Shown piece by piece: positions 33,296-41,721 of a DNA stretch of 64,000 nt. How positions within the stretch are numbered: the first letter of the stretch is position 1; each line of letters opens with the position of its first letter. Source of the DNA: Bradyrhizobium sp. (GTDB lineage: Bacteria > Pseudomonadota > Alphaproteobacteria > Rhizobiales > Xanthobacteraceae); contig NZ_JACRAW010000038.1 in NCBI RefSeq assembly GCF_016213215.1, positions 29,939 to 93,938 on the forward strand. The letters run 5' to 3'. The translations under genes were made by a program, and so were the position numbers. The notes below the pieces were generated by a model that saw nothing but the letters and a program-made list of their open reading frames with translations, ran no database searches and was not told the DNA's origin.

Positions 33296-34314
33296 GCGGA
33301 GACGTTGGTGGCGAGCTTCAGGAGGCTGGCTGAGGTCGCGGTCTTCGCGCCATAGTCCTTCCAGGCGGTATCGCGGGCGATGTCGCGCCACTTCCCGACG
33401 GTCGCGGTGTCGAGCTTGGCGATCTTGCAGCCGGCCTTCTCATAGACCTTGACCACTTCGATATCGTCTGCCTGAGCGCCCTTCTTCCCGAACTCCTCGA
33501 GCTCGCTGCCGACGGCCAGGATGATGTCCTGGTGGTTCTTCGGCAGCTTATCGAAGATCGCTTTCGACATCATGAGCGGCTCAAGCATGAACCAGTAGGA
33601 CGCGCCGGCGCCGGAGGTGAGCGCTTTGGACACTTCCTCAAGCCGGAACGAGATCAGGCTGGTGGAGGAGGTAATGCCGGCGTCGCAGGCGCCGGTCTGC
33701 ATGGCCGCATAGATTTCGTTCGAAGGCACCGAGAGGACGGACGCGCCGGCGGTCTGCAGGACCATGTCCATCTCGCGTGACCCGCCGCGCACTTTCATGC
33801 CCTTCACGTCTTCGGGAGCCACGATCGGCCTGGAGCGGCTGGCGACGCCACCGGCCTGCCAGACCCAGGTGAGCAGGAGGATGCCCTTGTCAGCCAGGAA
33901 ATCGCTAAGTGCCTTGCCGACCGGCTCCTTCTTCCAGCGCAGCCCCTGATCGTAGTTGGTCACCAGCCCCGGCATCAGTCCGATGTTGGTCTCGGGCAAC
34001 TCGCCGCCCGCGTAGGGCATGGGATAGAGGCTGATGTCGAGCGCGCCCTTGCGCATCGCCGAGAATTGCGCCGTGGTCTTGATCAGCGAGGAGTTCGGAT
34101 AAACTTCGGCGGTGATGTCGCCGCCGCTGCGCTTTGCGACTTCGGCTGCGAACATGCGGCACAATCGGTCGCGGAAATCGCCCTTGTCGATGGTGCCGCC
34201 CGGAAACTGGTGCGAGATCTTCAGCGCGGTCGCAGCTTTTGCCGTCCCTACACCGAAGCGAAGGATGGCAGGCGCGGCAACGGCTGCAGTGAGGAGATGG
34301 CGGCGTGTAAGCAT
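33292..34314 (-). CDS. TRAP transporter substrate-binding protein (DctP), set 1
   Basis: A 340-residue periplasmic binding protein. The N-terminus MLTRRHLLTAAVAAPAILRF looks like a Tat-type signal (RR followed by hydrophobic stretch, ending near AKA). The mature protein has the DctP fold: ALKISHQFPGGT, PYAGGELPE, GMKVRGGSREMDMVLQTAGAS with the Arg that usually pairs with the substrate carboxylate, and NEIYAAMQTGACDAGITSS. AGGGGAA precedes the ATG at 34314; a longer frame to 34620 has no family match. It is the first gene of the TRAP operon. Confidence 0.9.
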   Translation of the reverse strand: MLTRRHLLTAAVAAPAILRFGVGTAKAATALKISHQFPGGTIDKGDFRDRLCRMFAAEVAKRSGGDITAEVYPNSSLIKTTAQFSAMRKGALDISLYPMPYAGGELPETNIGLMPGLVTNYDQGLRWKKEPVGKALSDFLADKGILLLTWVWQAGGVASRSRPIVAPEDVKGMKVRGGSREMDMVLQTAGASVLSVPSNEIYAAMQTGACDAGITSSTSLISFRLEEVSKALTSGAGASYWFMLEPLMMSKAIFDKLPKNHQDIILAVGSELEEFGKKGAQADDIEVVKVYEKAGCKIAKLDTATVGKWRDIARDTAWKDYGAKTATSASLLKLATNVSA

Positions 34315-34658
34315 GGAGGTTCCCCTGGGACAAAAGTTCTTTGATCGGGCGTGAGACCGGCATGAGCGTCTCGCCGGTCTTCGTCCCGAATTCTCTACTC
34401 TCATAGTGTGAGACGGCGGCGGTAAGCCGCAGTGATGCTGCGGCGCACCCTTGCCGGACGATCTGGTCAACCGAACGGCACCAAAATGGCCGAGCCGGGC
34501 GAAAATTGTGTCGAACACAAGGAGACGCGGGATTCGGCCGGTCAAGAGACGCCTCCGGCAAGATATTTGCGCGCCTGCGTAACAACGGCCGAGGCAGTCT
34601 CGTCGAGAATGAGGCGGCATCCGTCGCTCAGGAAACCATTCTCGAAGGAACGCAGACC
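34315..34658. other. Intergenic region between divergent genes
   Basis: About 340 bp between the first TRAP operon (minus) and the MXKDX gene (plus). It must hold both promoters. No RNA gene, palindrome or repeat was noticed. Confidence 0.4.
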
Positions 34659-34898
34659 ATGACCATTCGCACCCGTATCGCGCTCGGCATCTCGGTTGCC
34701 GCTGTTTCGCTCAGTCTGACGCTTGCGCCCGCAGCCTTCGCTCAGGACAAGATGGGCAAGGACGACGCCATGAAGAAGGACACCATGTCCAAGGACGGCA
34801 TGAAGAAGGACGCGATGTCCAAGGATGACGGCATGAAGAAGGATGCGATGCCCAAGGACGGGATGAAGAAGGACGACGGCATGATGAAGAAGAATTGA
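34659..34898 (+). CDS. Pentapeptide MXKDX repeat protein
   Basis: A 79-residue exported protein. A signal peptide (RIALGISVAAVSLSLTLAPAAFAQ) is followed by about ten tandem units of the type M-x-K-D-x (for example KDAMKKDTMSKDGMKKDAM). The repeat makes it rich in Lys, Asp and Met and without hydrophobic core, so it is probably disordered in the periplasm and may bind metals or anions through Met and acidic residues. It belongs to the MXKDX pentapeptide repeat family of unknown role. GAAGGAACG is upstream of the ATG. Confidence 0.88.
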   Translation: MTIRTRIALGISVAAVSLSLTLAPAAFAQDKMGKDDAMKKDTMSKDGMKKDAMSKDDGMKKDAMPKDGMKKDDGMMKKN

Positions 34899-34994
34899 TC
34901 TGCCGGCGAGGTCGTCCACGCCGGGATGGCGCTCGTCCGCAGCCAATGGCCCTGCCGCGCACTTGCTGCAGGGCCGCTCGTCCGCATCGAGGAG

Positions 34995-35342
34995 TTACTT
35001 CTTCTTGGACTTGCGCGCGGCATAGCGCGCGTCGCGCTTGGCCTTCTGTTCGGCCTCGATCTCGGCGAGCCTCGCGGCAGCCTCTTCCTTCTCGCGAGCG
35101 ATCCTTGCTGCATCGGCCGCCGCGGCTTCTTGCTCGCGACGCCTTTGTTCGGCCTTCGCGGCTTCGCGGGCAGCCTTCGCCTCAGTCCGCTTTGCAGCCA
35201 GCGTCTCGCGCTCGGCGCGCCGTGCCGCTACCGCAGGATCGTCGGGTCCGGGCTGGGCACGAAACTTGTTAAGGAGATTTTGCCTCGCCTGCTGGGCCGC
35301 CTTTTGGCGGTCAGCAAAGCCGGGCTCCTTGAATCCACTCAT
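34995..35342 (-). CDS. DUF6481 family protein
   Basis: A 115-residue highly charged helical protein with the family start MSGFKEPGFADRQKAAQQAR. Residues 40-105 are a long Ala/Arg/Glu helix likely to form a coiled coil, ending in a Lys-rich tail ARYAARKSKKK. The family is widespread in Bradyrhizobium without known role; basic ends suggest nucleic-acid binding, which is inference. It is a single gene. Confidence 0.78.
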   Translation of the reverse strand: MSGFKEPGFADRQKAAQQARQNLLNKFRAQPGPDDPAVAARRAERETLAAKRTEAKAAREAAKAEQRRREQEAAAADAARIAREKEEAAARLAEIEAEQKAKRDARYAARKSKKK

Positions 35343-35610
35343 TGAACGAGCCTTGTCTTCTTCAACATCAATCCTAGGTCAGTCCGACCGCAGGGAACGC
35401 GGTGCTACTTCACTGCGTGCGATCGAGCAAGCGTGTACATCCCTGTGCGCCATGAAGCCACATATATCGCAGTGAATCGCGCGCTCGCAAAGCCCCTGGA
35501 TCGGCGACCCTCCTTAGTCCAGAAAATTTGTCGAAATGTGATTTCCCCCACAAGGGAGCATGGGGCCGGCGACGTAAGGTCCGGCACCCAAACGAAACGG
35601 AGCATCGGCC

Positions 35611-35850
35611 ATGAACTTCAACCTGGTAAGCTCGCGAACCCTGGCAATGGTGGCTCTGGCCGTGGTCCTCGCCGGTGCCGCGATGGTTCTTGCTCGGCCG
35701 CGGCCTGTCTCCAGTGCCGCTCTGGGGGCCGGCTGGGCTTGCAGCCAGATCGCCTTCGTTGTGACGACCTGTGCACCGACAGCCCCTCAGCTGCTGCCGG
35801 CCGCCGAGACGTCGAGCAAGGACGCCGTCCGCCATCGGCCGCGCGTATGA
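35611..35850 (+). CDS. Small membrane or secreted protein
   Basis: A 79-residue protein with a hydrophobic segment (TLAMVALAVVLAGAAMVLA) that can be an anchor or signal peptide. The rest has two Cys (GWACSQIAFVVTTCAP) that could pair in the periplasm. CGGAGC lies upstream of the ATG. It resembles small rhizobial proteins of unknown function. The gene at 35905 follows in the same direction. Confidence 0.6.
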   Translation: MNFNLVSSRTLAMVALAVVLAGAAMVLARPRPVSSAALGAGWACSQIAFVVTTCAPTAPQLLPAAETSSKDAVRHRPRV

Positions 35851-35904
35851 CGCGGCCGGATGGAACTGATACAAGTGGGGGCGTCGCAAGGAAACGCCTG
35901 ATCG

Positions 35905-36081
35905 ATGCCCGACCCCGAACGAAGCGACAATCGCCGCGGCGCAGTCGCGGGACTGATCATCGCTGCCGCCCTTCTTGCGGTCGGCCTGTGGCTCGCCCGT
36001 GAGCTGACGGCGACCAGCAGGATGCAGGATTGCCTGATGTCGGGACGGACAAACTGCAACATCATCGAACCGGCGCGCTAG
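35905..36081 (+). CDS. Small single-helix membrane protein (58 aa)
   Basis: A 58-residue protein: polar N-terminus MPDPERSDNRRG, one membrane helix (AGLIIAAALLAVGLWLA) and a C-terminal domain with a pair of Cys (MQDCLMSGRTNCNIIEP). The start is preceded by AAGGAAACG. The C-x8-C tail pattern looks conserved-type, as in small rhizobial membrane proteins. 54 bp after the previous small gene, possibly cotranscribed. Confidence 0.62.
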   Translation: MPDPERSDNRRGAVAGLIIAAALLAVGLWLARELTATSRMQDCLMSGRTNCNIIEPAR

Positions 36082-36362
36082 GGCAGGGGCACGCGGCAAT
36101 CGCCGACCGTCATCAGCTGGCGCCGTTTCCCTGGCGAAAGCCGCCGTTGCTGCTGCTTTCCGGATCACCTCAGCGCAACCTCGCAGGAAACGGCGGCCGG
36201 TTCTGTTCCCGCCGGACCGGATCCCATGCAAAATTGTCGTGATCTTAATCATTTGTAACAAGACACGGCGCCAGAAGAGCGTCAGGTATGTGCATTCCGG
36301 CGCGGGTTCCACGCAGGTCGTGGGCGCGAAGCCGCGGCGCCAGGCACGGAGGGGTAGGCACT

Positions 36363-37151
36363 ATGAAGTCGTTTAGCCGGTCCAGGCTCATTGTTCCCAT
36401 CGTATCGGTCGTCTCGATGGTGGCGCTGTCGGCTCAGGCCCAGGACGGCGGGCGAACCGGACGCGAGCCGCCCCCTGGCCACAAGCCACCGCCGCCGGTC
36501 GCCAGAACGGCGCCGCCGCCTCCGCAGGCCGGCCGCGTGGCGCCCCCACCGCAGCAGCAGCAGACGAGCCGGGCCGCTCCCTCGACGATGGCGGCGCCGG
36601 GCCAGAGCAGGGTGGGCGCGGGTGGTCCGCCGCCGCACGCGGGGAGCCGCATGGCACGCGGTCCGGTGCCGATGCGCGATTACGGAGGACAGCATTATCG
36701 CGGCCATGTCGCCTGGGAAGGCGGGCGCTGGCGTCACGAACGCCACAACGGCCGCTTGGGCTGGTGGTGGGACGTCGGCGGGGCCAGGTACTACTATGCT
36801 CAGCCGATGGACGGTCCGCCCACCTACATTTCCGAGGAATACGTCGACGACGTTCCGGTGACTTACGCGCCGCCGCCCCCGCGGGTGGCGTATGAGCCGC
36901 CTCCGCCGCCACCGCCGGCCGATCCCGGTGCTTCCGCGCTCGGCGGAGCCATTGTCGGCGGTCTGCTCGGCGGCCTGATCTCGGGCAACGCCTCGGGTGC
37001 CGCCGCGGGCGCCATCGTGGGTGGCGCGACCGGCGCGATCGCCGGCGCAACCGCAGCCTCCCGGCCGGGCTATTATCTGGCCGAAGGCAACTGCTACTAC
37101 CGCCATCCCAGCGGGCAGTACGTCCAGGCCGATCCGCGGGCATGTTACTGA
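36363..37151 (+). CDS. Exported proline-rich protein with glycine-zipper domain
   Basis: A 262-residue protein: signal peptide (LIVPIVSVVSMVALSAQAQ), a long Pro/Gln-rich stretch (about residues 30-110), an aromatic block (HVAWEGGRWRHERHNGRLGWWWDVG, shown here as two parts: HVAWEGGRW and NGRLGWWWDVGG), a second polyproline run (PPPPPPPADPG), and a glycine-zipper segment (GGAIVGGLLGGLISGNASG) that can insert into membranes. It ends with a small Cys-containing region GNCYYRHPSGQYV. Family members are envelope proteins of unknown role. A terminator follows at 37176. Confidence 0.78.
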   Translation: MKSFSRSRLIVPIVSVVSMVALSAQAQDGGRTGREPPPGHKPPPPVARTAPPPPQAGRVAPPPQQQQTSRAAPSTMAAPGQSRVGAGGPPPHAGSRMARGPVPMRDYGGQHYRGHVAWEGGRWRHERHNGRLGWWWDVGGARYYYAQPMDGPPTYISEEYVDDVPVTYAPPPPRVAYEPPPPPPPADPGASALGGAIVGGLLGGLISGNASGAAAGAIVGGATGAIAGATAASRPGYYLAEGNCYYRHPSGQYVQADPRACY

Positions 37152-37175
37152 TCTTCTTTGCAATTTGATCCGATC

Positions 37176-37208
37176 GAGGCGGGCCTGGTGCCCGCCTCTT
37201 CTTTTTTG
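37176..37208 (+). terminator. Rho-independent terminator
   Basis: A perfect 9-bp stem, GAGGCGGGC paired with GCCCGCCTC around a CTGGT loop, is followed by TTCTTTTTT. It lies 24 bp after the glycine-zipper gene. Confidence 0.9.
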
Positions 37209-37303
37209 CGCCGTTCCTCGTCCGCTCGCCGCTCTGCCCAACAGGAACCTTCGTCACCGTGCGGCGATTATCTGCGCGCAGGGACCCCGGAGAGGAGGGT
37301 CGC

Positions 37304-37378
37304 ATGGACGGGTTGATTTATCTGATCGGCTTGATTGTCGTGATCTTGGCCATCCTGTCGTTCTTCGGTCTCAGGTAG
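37304..37378 (+). CDS. Very small membrane protein (24 aa)
   Basis: A 24-residue hydrophobic peptide, MDGLIYLIGLIVVILAILSF plus a short end, preceded by a strong GGAGAGGAGGG ribosome-binding site. It is 12 bp upstream of the next gene, in the same direction, so the two are probably cotranscribed. It is like other tiny one-helix proteins in rhizobia that often carry a GLIVVILAILSFFGLR-type core. Confidence 0.65.
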   Translation: MDGLIYLIGLIVVILAILSFFGLR

Positions 37379-37390
37379 GGAACCACCCAG

Positions 37391-38242
37391 ATGAGCATCG
37401 AAGTTGTCGTGCCTGAAGGCGAGGAGGGGCGCTATCTGCAATGGACGCCTGTGGTCGCCGGCGCGCTGAGTGCTGCCGCGCTGTCATTCATCCTCGTGGC
37501 GTTCGGGGTTGCCGTCGGGCTCGGCGTCAGCTCCACCTCGCCGAGCTGGCGGGATGCTTCGGGCGCGCTCGCACTGCTTTCGGGCATCTACCTGATTTTG
37601 CAGGCGATCGTGAGCTTCGGCTTTGGCGGCTATATCGCAGGCCGAACAAGAATGCCGCTGGCAGGGGCGCAAGCAGAAGATGTGGAGAGACGTGATGGCC
37701 TGCATGGCCTGACCGCCTGGGCGGTGGCGGTTCTGCTCGGCGCTATGCTGGCCGCGGGAATTGGAGCCGCGACAGCCAATCGCGCCTCGACGGGGATGTC
37801 GAGTGCCAACACTACCGCGGCCGAACCACTGCTCAGTTACCAGATCGACAAGCTGTTTCGCGCGGCTCGCCGGCCGGCCAACGCCGACCTGACCGCTGAG
37901 CGCGCCGAGGCCGGTCGGGTCCTGCTGACGTCGTCAAGCCACAGCGGCGTGAGCAGTGACGACAGGACCTACCTCGTCCAGCTGGTCGCGGCGATAACCG
38001 GGCTATCGCCGCCGGAATCCGAGCGGCGGGTCGACGCGGTGATGGCCGATTCAAAGACAGCCATCGCGCGTTCGCGGCGGACTTCGATCATTCTGGCGTT
38101 CTCGGTTGCTGCGGCGACCCTGCTTGGGGCCGTCACGGCCTGGGCAGCCGCCTGCGCCGGCGGCCGGCATCGCGACGGCGCGCCTCTGCCGCAATGGATG
38201 GCGAGCTCGAACAGACTGCGCCGGCCGAAGATGTTCCCGTAG
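37391..38242 (+). CDS. Multi-helix membrane protein of unknown function
   Basis: A 283-residue inner-membrane protein with four or so hydrophobic segments: VVAGALSAAALSFILVAFGVAVGLG, SGIYLILQAIVSFGFGGYIAG, LTAWAVAVLLGAMLAAGIG and the C-terminal TSIILAFSVAAATLLGAVTAWAA (each given in shortened form). A Gly-rich helix ending in GGYIAGRT and then DGLHGLTAWAV resembles the YrzE/PhnA-like small membrane family often found in Bradyrhizobium. A soluble loop of about 90 residues sits between helices 3 and 4. Expressed with the 24-aa protein just upstream. Confidence 0.65.
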   Translation: MSIEVVVPEGEEGRYLQWTPVVAGALSAAALSFILVAFGVAVGLGVSSTSPSWRDASGALALLSGIYLILQAIVSFGFGGYIAGRTRMPLAGAQAEDVERRDGLHGLTAWAVAVLLGAMLAAGIGAATANRASTGMSSANTTAAEPLLSYQIDKLFRAARRPANADLTAERAEAGRVLLTSSSHSGVSSDDRTYLVQLVAAITGLSPPESERRVDAVMADSKTAIARSRRTSIILAFSVAAATLLGAVTAWAAACAGGRHRDGAPLPQWMASSNRLRRPKMFP

Positions 38243-38334
38243 CAGCGAAGTTGTTGTCCTTGTGATGTCGCGCATGCCAAGGAGATCTTCTCCGAAGGAC
38301 GAAATCAGGAAGTCGGCGCGGCGGTCTTAGTTAC

Positions 38335-38436
38335 CGTCATTCCGGGGCGCCTCGAAGAGGCGAGCCCGGAATCCATAACCCCAGCCTGTGGTTTTGGATT
38401 CCGCGCCTGCGCCTTGCGGCGCATCCCGGAATGACG
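38335..38436. repeat. Imperfect palindromic dispersed repeat, type A
   Basis: Ends CGTCATTCCGGGGCG and CATCCCGGAATGACG are near-perfect inverted repeats around a centre with a second internal palindrome (GGAATCCATAAC... GTTTTGGATTCC). This is the layout of the well-known rhizobial intergenic element of about 100 bp. It lies just after the membrane protein gene. Confidence 0.75.
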
Positions 38437-38601
38437 AGAGATATGAGGCCATAGGTTTCGCGAACACGGCCGAACCGCGCGAACGGTCCGGCCCGGCAGG
38501 CACCCGGCGGCGAAACTGCGCCGTCCTTGGGCCGCGCTTCAAGTCCGCATCCGCGCAATCAACGCGCCAATCGAAGCGAGATGGCGGCGCGCGTCCGTTT
38601 C

Positions 38602-38749
38602 AACGACGTCGTCGCGAGGAGCGTGAGCTCCGAAGCAATCCAGACTGTCGCCGCGGAGGCATTCTGGATTGCTTCGCTTCGCTCGCAAACACGAGTCAAA
38701 TTGCGGCATCGATTTCAAACAGCAGGCACGAATTCGCATCCTCGCGGCA
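38602..38749. repeat. Dispersed repeat, type B (copy 1)
   Basis: A repeat made of GCGAGGAGCGTGAGCTCCG-type and GGATTGCTTCGCTTCGCTC-type inverted arms, followed by a block TTGCGGCATCGATTTCAAAC and CGCATCCTCGCGGCA. The whole 148 bp recurs with small changes at 45416-45554, and the arm part again at 63583-63669. Confidence 0.85.
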
Positions 38750-39330
38750 TGTTTTGCCCGAGTTTTGCTCGTCGTCTCACCCTCCTTGAAAACGGAGGGC
38801 GCAGGGAAGACCGGGTGCCGGCTGACACCCGTGGCCCGCTGTGCGCAGGCTCTGCGCAAAATGCACAGCGGGAAAACCACAGGGCAGCCGAGACATCCCG
38901 GCCTTCCCTGCGCAGTGGCCTTACGGCTTATACCGTGCTCTCCCCGGCGACGAATTCCTTTTGCCACCGTCGTCCGCGGATTGAGGCTAGCATCTCAATC
39001 CCGGTTGGGCGGAAGAGCCTCCGCGGACTTGGCACCAGCAACGGGTGTCAGGACCACACGGTTTTGCCGTACGCACCTTGCGCCGTTCGTCTCGCGCGCC
39101 GCCCGATCGCTCACCACTCCCGGATCGAGAGAGGCCCTGCGATTTGCGATTGCGCGCCGGCGCGGATGCGTCCACCGCATCCCGGCCCGCGCTTCGTGAC
39201 GACTCGCGAACCGCCCCTCATATCGGGCCGGGACGGACCAGCGTATACGCCAAATCCGAATTCGGGAAAAGAGAAATATTTTCGCGGCGGGGGCTTGACG
39301 GGATTTTGGGAGTGATTTGCCTGTCGGGTC
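38750..39330. repeat. Probable long dispersed noncoding repeat
   Basis: No gene is found. The text contains AAGACCGGGTGCCGGCTGAC, ACCACACGGTTTTGCCGTAC and an end GCTTGACGGGATTTTGGGAG, which I recall from a long noncoding repeat family scattered through Bradyrhizobium chromosomes. Within the window it is single copy, so the call rests on recall and on being directly joined to repeat B. Open frames through it on both strands are incidental. Confidence 0.5.
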
Positions 39331-39442
39331 TGAGTGAGCAATCATGGCTGTCGTCGATCCGTAGAAGATGTTTCCCCGTGCAAGGAGTTACGGTGCCGGT
39401 GCACTTAGTCCGCGCAGAACTTGCCCAAACCATCAGCGGAGT

Positions 39443-40342
39443 CTAGCTGGCTACCATGAGCATGAAATCGCTTTCCCCGACGATGCGGATGGTGGCACCG
39501 GAAGCGATCATGGCCTCGGCCTTTCGGTGTTTTGAGCTTTTTGCTTGGCCCCTTGTTAGCCGCAGATCCTGATCGCCAACGACCAAAATCGTCGTTTTCT
39601 TCGTCACGCCATCGGCGACGTCAGCGCCAGCTATTGAGGCCAATGATGCGGCTGCGTCCCGCGCGATCTGAAGCTCGCCGGTAAAAACGACCGTCTCGCC
39701 TAGAATTGGTCCGTCACCATCCCCTTTTCTTGCGACTTTGGTGTTCGGATAGATCGGGCGCTTAATTCGCTTTGGCGCCGTGGACTTAGTCGACGCATAA
39801 CCGAGATCGTCGACCCATTGCTGCAACGTTACGCCGCCCTCGGTGACCGCGCGCAGCAAAAGAAGCCCGGCAGCCCGCGCGTCTTCGGCCGCGTCATGGT
39901 GCTTGAATTCTATTCCAAACGCACCCGCCAGATTGGCGAGACCGTAACCGCCATTGTGGCGGAACCCGTCCCATGTGCGCCGCGCGACCTGCAGCGTATC
40001 CAGCCAAAAGCAAGGTAGTCCACCAGTGCCGTACCGATCCGCCGCCCGCGCAAGCGCCGTTCGATCAAACGGGCTGTGGTGGACGATGGCGGTATCCTGC
40101 AGGGCTGCGCTGATGACCGGAAAGACCTTCGCCATGGTTGGTTTACCGGAAACGTGCTCCGGTCGGATTCCATGAATGCCGATATTGATCGGATCGAATT
40201 CGTCTTCAGGGTCAACCAGGATCGTAAGGGACTTGAAGACGGTCCCATCGCGGAAGTGGACTAGCCCAATCGAGCAAATGCTCCCGAAGTCGGCATTGGC
40301 CGTTTCGACATCCAGCGCAATAAAGTCAGTGATTCCGCCCAC
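39443..40342 (-). CDS. DEDDh 3'-5' exonuclease with C-terminal BRCT domain
   Basis: A 299-residue protein. Residues 1-165 form a DnaQ-like DEDDh exonuclease: FIALDVETANADFGSI (Asp and Glu at 10-13), HHSPFDRTALARAADR (Asp about 93) and HHDAAEDARAAG with the His and final Asp. After a basic linker (PKRIKRPIYPNTKVARK), a BRCT domain from about 215 to the end has LGETVVFTGELQIARDAAAS and KTTILVVGDQD. The pairing resembles DNA polymerase III epsilon-like repair nucleases. Likely role is DNA trimming in repair. Single gene, opposite to its neighbours. Confidence 0.88.
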   Translation of the reverse strand: MGGITDFIALDVETANADFGSICSIGLVHFRDGTVFKSLTILVDPEDEFDPINIGIHGIRPEHVSGKPTMAKVFPVISAALQDTAIVHHSPFDRTALARAADRYGTGGLPCFWLDTLQVARRTWDGFRHNGGYGLANLAGAFGIEFKHHDAAEDARAAGLLLLRAVTEGGVTLQQWVDDLGYASTKSTAPKRIKRPIYPNTKVARKGDGDGPILGETVVFTGELQIARDAAASLASIAGADVADGVTKKTTILVVGDQDLRLTRGQAKSSKHRKAEAMIASGATIRIVGESDFMLMVAS

Positions 40343-40597
40343 CTTCTAGCCCCCGCCCTTGGCAGGCATCATCCTGCAACCCTGGGGCGAGCGCAATACC
40401 GATGGCGCGTTCGCGCCCCAGAGTGGGCAGCGGTCAGGTCCTTGTGGGCGTCGCCTTTAGCCCCAGCGGGGCGGGTGAGGGCGGGGTCATGCACCTTTGG
40501 TGCCGCCAATTTGACCGATCGTGAGGCCGCTACAGATTGCGGCGGTGCGGCCAGCCTTCCACATGGGAGCGGCGGTAGGTCAATTGGAGCAAACCCG

Positions 40598-40810
40598 ATG
40601 CGTTCTGTTTTGGCCTTGGGCCTGTTGATCGCCCTTTGCGCTTCTGCCAACGCCGCGACGGTGCATCACTCCCGCTCACGCGATCACATCGTCGTTCGTC
40701 CCAGCAAAGGTGTCGCCGTCCCCCCGGGGTGGTACAAGTTTCCCGGCTATCCGCCCATACCTCCGGAGAAGAATAGAAATCTTGACCCGTCCAACCGCGG
40801 AAGCGGTTGA
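40598..40810 (+). CDS. Small secreted protein (70 aa)
   Basis: A 70-residue protein: signal peptide (MRSVLALGLLIALCASANAA) and a short polar mature part with VVRPSKGVAVPPGWYKFPGY. GGAG lies 11 bp before the ATG. It resembles a multicopy family of small exported Bradyrhizobium proteins with a VRPxxGVxVPxG core. Role unknown. It ends 67 bp before the partial tRNA-Arg copy. Confidence 0.65.
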   Translation: MRSVLALGLLIALCASANAATVHHSRSRDHIVVRPSKGVAVPPGWYKFPGYPPIPPEKNRNLDPSNRGSG

Positions 40811-40877
40811 CGATACGAAGGCAGCGACAAGCGTACACGGAAAAATGAGAACAGAACGCACAAGACATTGAAATCAG

Positions 40878-40922
40878 TGGCGATCCCAGCAGGACTCGAA
40901 CCTGCAACCCGCGGAGTAGAAA
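40878..40922 (-). repeat. Partial tRNA-Arg copy, candidate attachment-site scar (left end)
   Basis: A 45-bp sequence identical to the 3' half of tRNA-Arg(TCT) from the CCA end back to the anticodon loop (45946-45990), in the same orientation. The 5' half is absent, so it is not a tRNA gene. This is what remains at the far end when a site-specific element recombines into a tRNA 3' end. Confidence 0.85.
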
Positions 40923-41296
40923 GATTTGACCCGGCCCGCCGTTTTGCGCCACCCCTCAATCGCTTAGCCCTGGCCATCGCCGCAGTCCGGGATTTTTCCG
41001 GGGGATCGTGGCGCGGCCGCGGCGGCGAGAGCCTCGAATGAACGCTTCACGCTCGTCGCGTGCGGGTCATCTTCGCCAAAGGGAGTTGGTGGACGGTTTG
41101 TTCACAGTCAGCGGTGATCGGCAAGCTAGCGCCATAGCTCAATCAGAAGCGGCCATGCCTGCTCAACTGCGGCATTTCCAATCGCGCGGCCTGCGCCAAG
41201 GACAACCTCCGTGACGAACGCTGTGCCAGAATTAACCGCCGGTGCGTTAAGTCGGTTCCGGCGCTGGAACAGGGCACCAGCTTCCAGCGCGTCTTG

Positions 41297-41392
41297 TCAG
41301 AGCGCAAACATAGTGATGGCGATGATGGCGAGGACAACCAGGTTGACGGTGGTGATGATCTGGCTTTGCGACAGCGGACTATAATTGTTCAT
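41297..41392 (-). CDS. Very small membrane protein (31 aa)
   Basis: A 31-residue peptide: MNNYSPLSQSQIITTVNLVV followed by LAIIAITMFAL. One helix after a polar N-terminus; AAAGGTGA lies upstream of the ATG at 41392. It is the only small gene seen between the left tRNA scar and the second TRAP operon. Confidence 0.5.
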   Translation of the reverse strand: MNNYSPLSQSQIITTVNLVVLAIIAITMFAL

Positions 41393-41721
41393 CGCGCGTC
41401 ACCTTTCGCGGCCGTCCGGGGCTCCACAGAATTTTTGGAAACGTATGATTCCAGGGCCGCCCAGCGGCTGAGCAGCGTGGCCCCGATGAGATCAACACTA
41501 GCTTCCTATTGCGCACGCAAAGCAAGGTCTATTATCGGCGGCGGGAGGAAAAGCGGGGCCTGTGCAACGCAGGCTGCCCATCACGCGCGAGCGCCTGCTG
41601 GTGGGGATTTGACGGTTGGAATTGGCTTGTTTCAGCCATGCGCTACATCGCCATGCCATCATCGCGATCTGGCGTGAAAGGGCGGACGAACTGCCCAAGG
41701 GCCGACCCGGCCGACACGCGG
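41393..41721. other. Stretch without a gene
   Basis: About 330 bp before the end of the second DctM gene. No convincing frame, RNA gene or repeat is seen. Confidence 0.4.

Noticed and set aside
34740..34898. Tandem short repeats as a CRISPR-like array
   Set aside because: The periodicity is a 15-bp coding repeat in a protein frame (M-x-K-D-x) without spacers.
38527..39315. A 262-codon plus-strand frame across the repeat cluster
   Set aside because: The translation is composed of repeat-derived and Arg/Ser/Pro-rich sequence; no start signal and it follows the noncoding repeat families.
40878..40922. A second tRNA-Arg gene
   Set aside because: Only the 3' half is present; the D-arm and 5' acceptor strand are missing, so it cannot be a tRNA. 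It is listed as a repeat instead.
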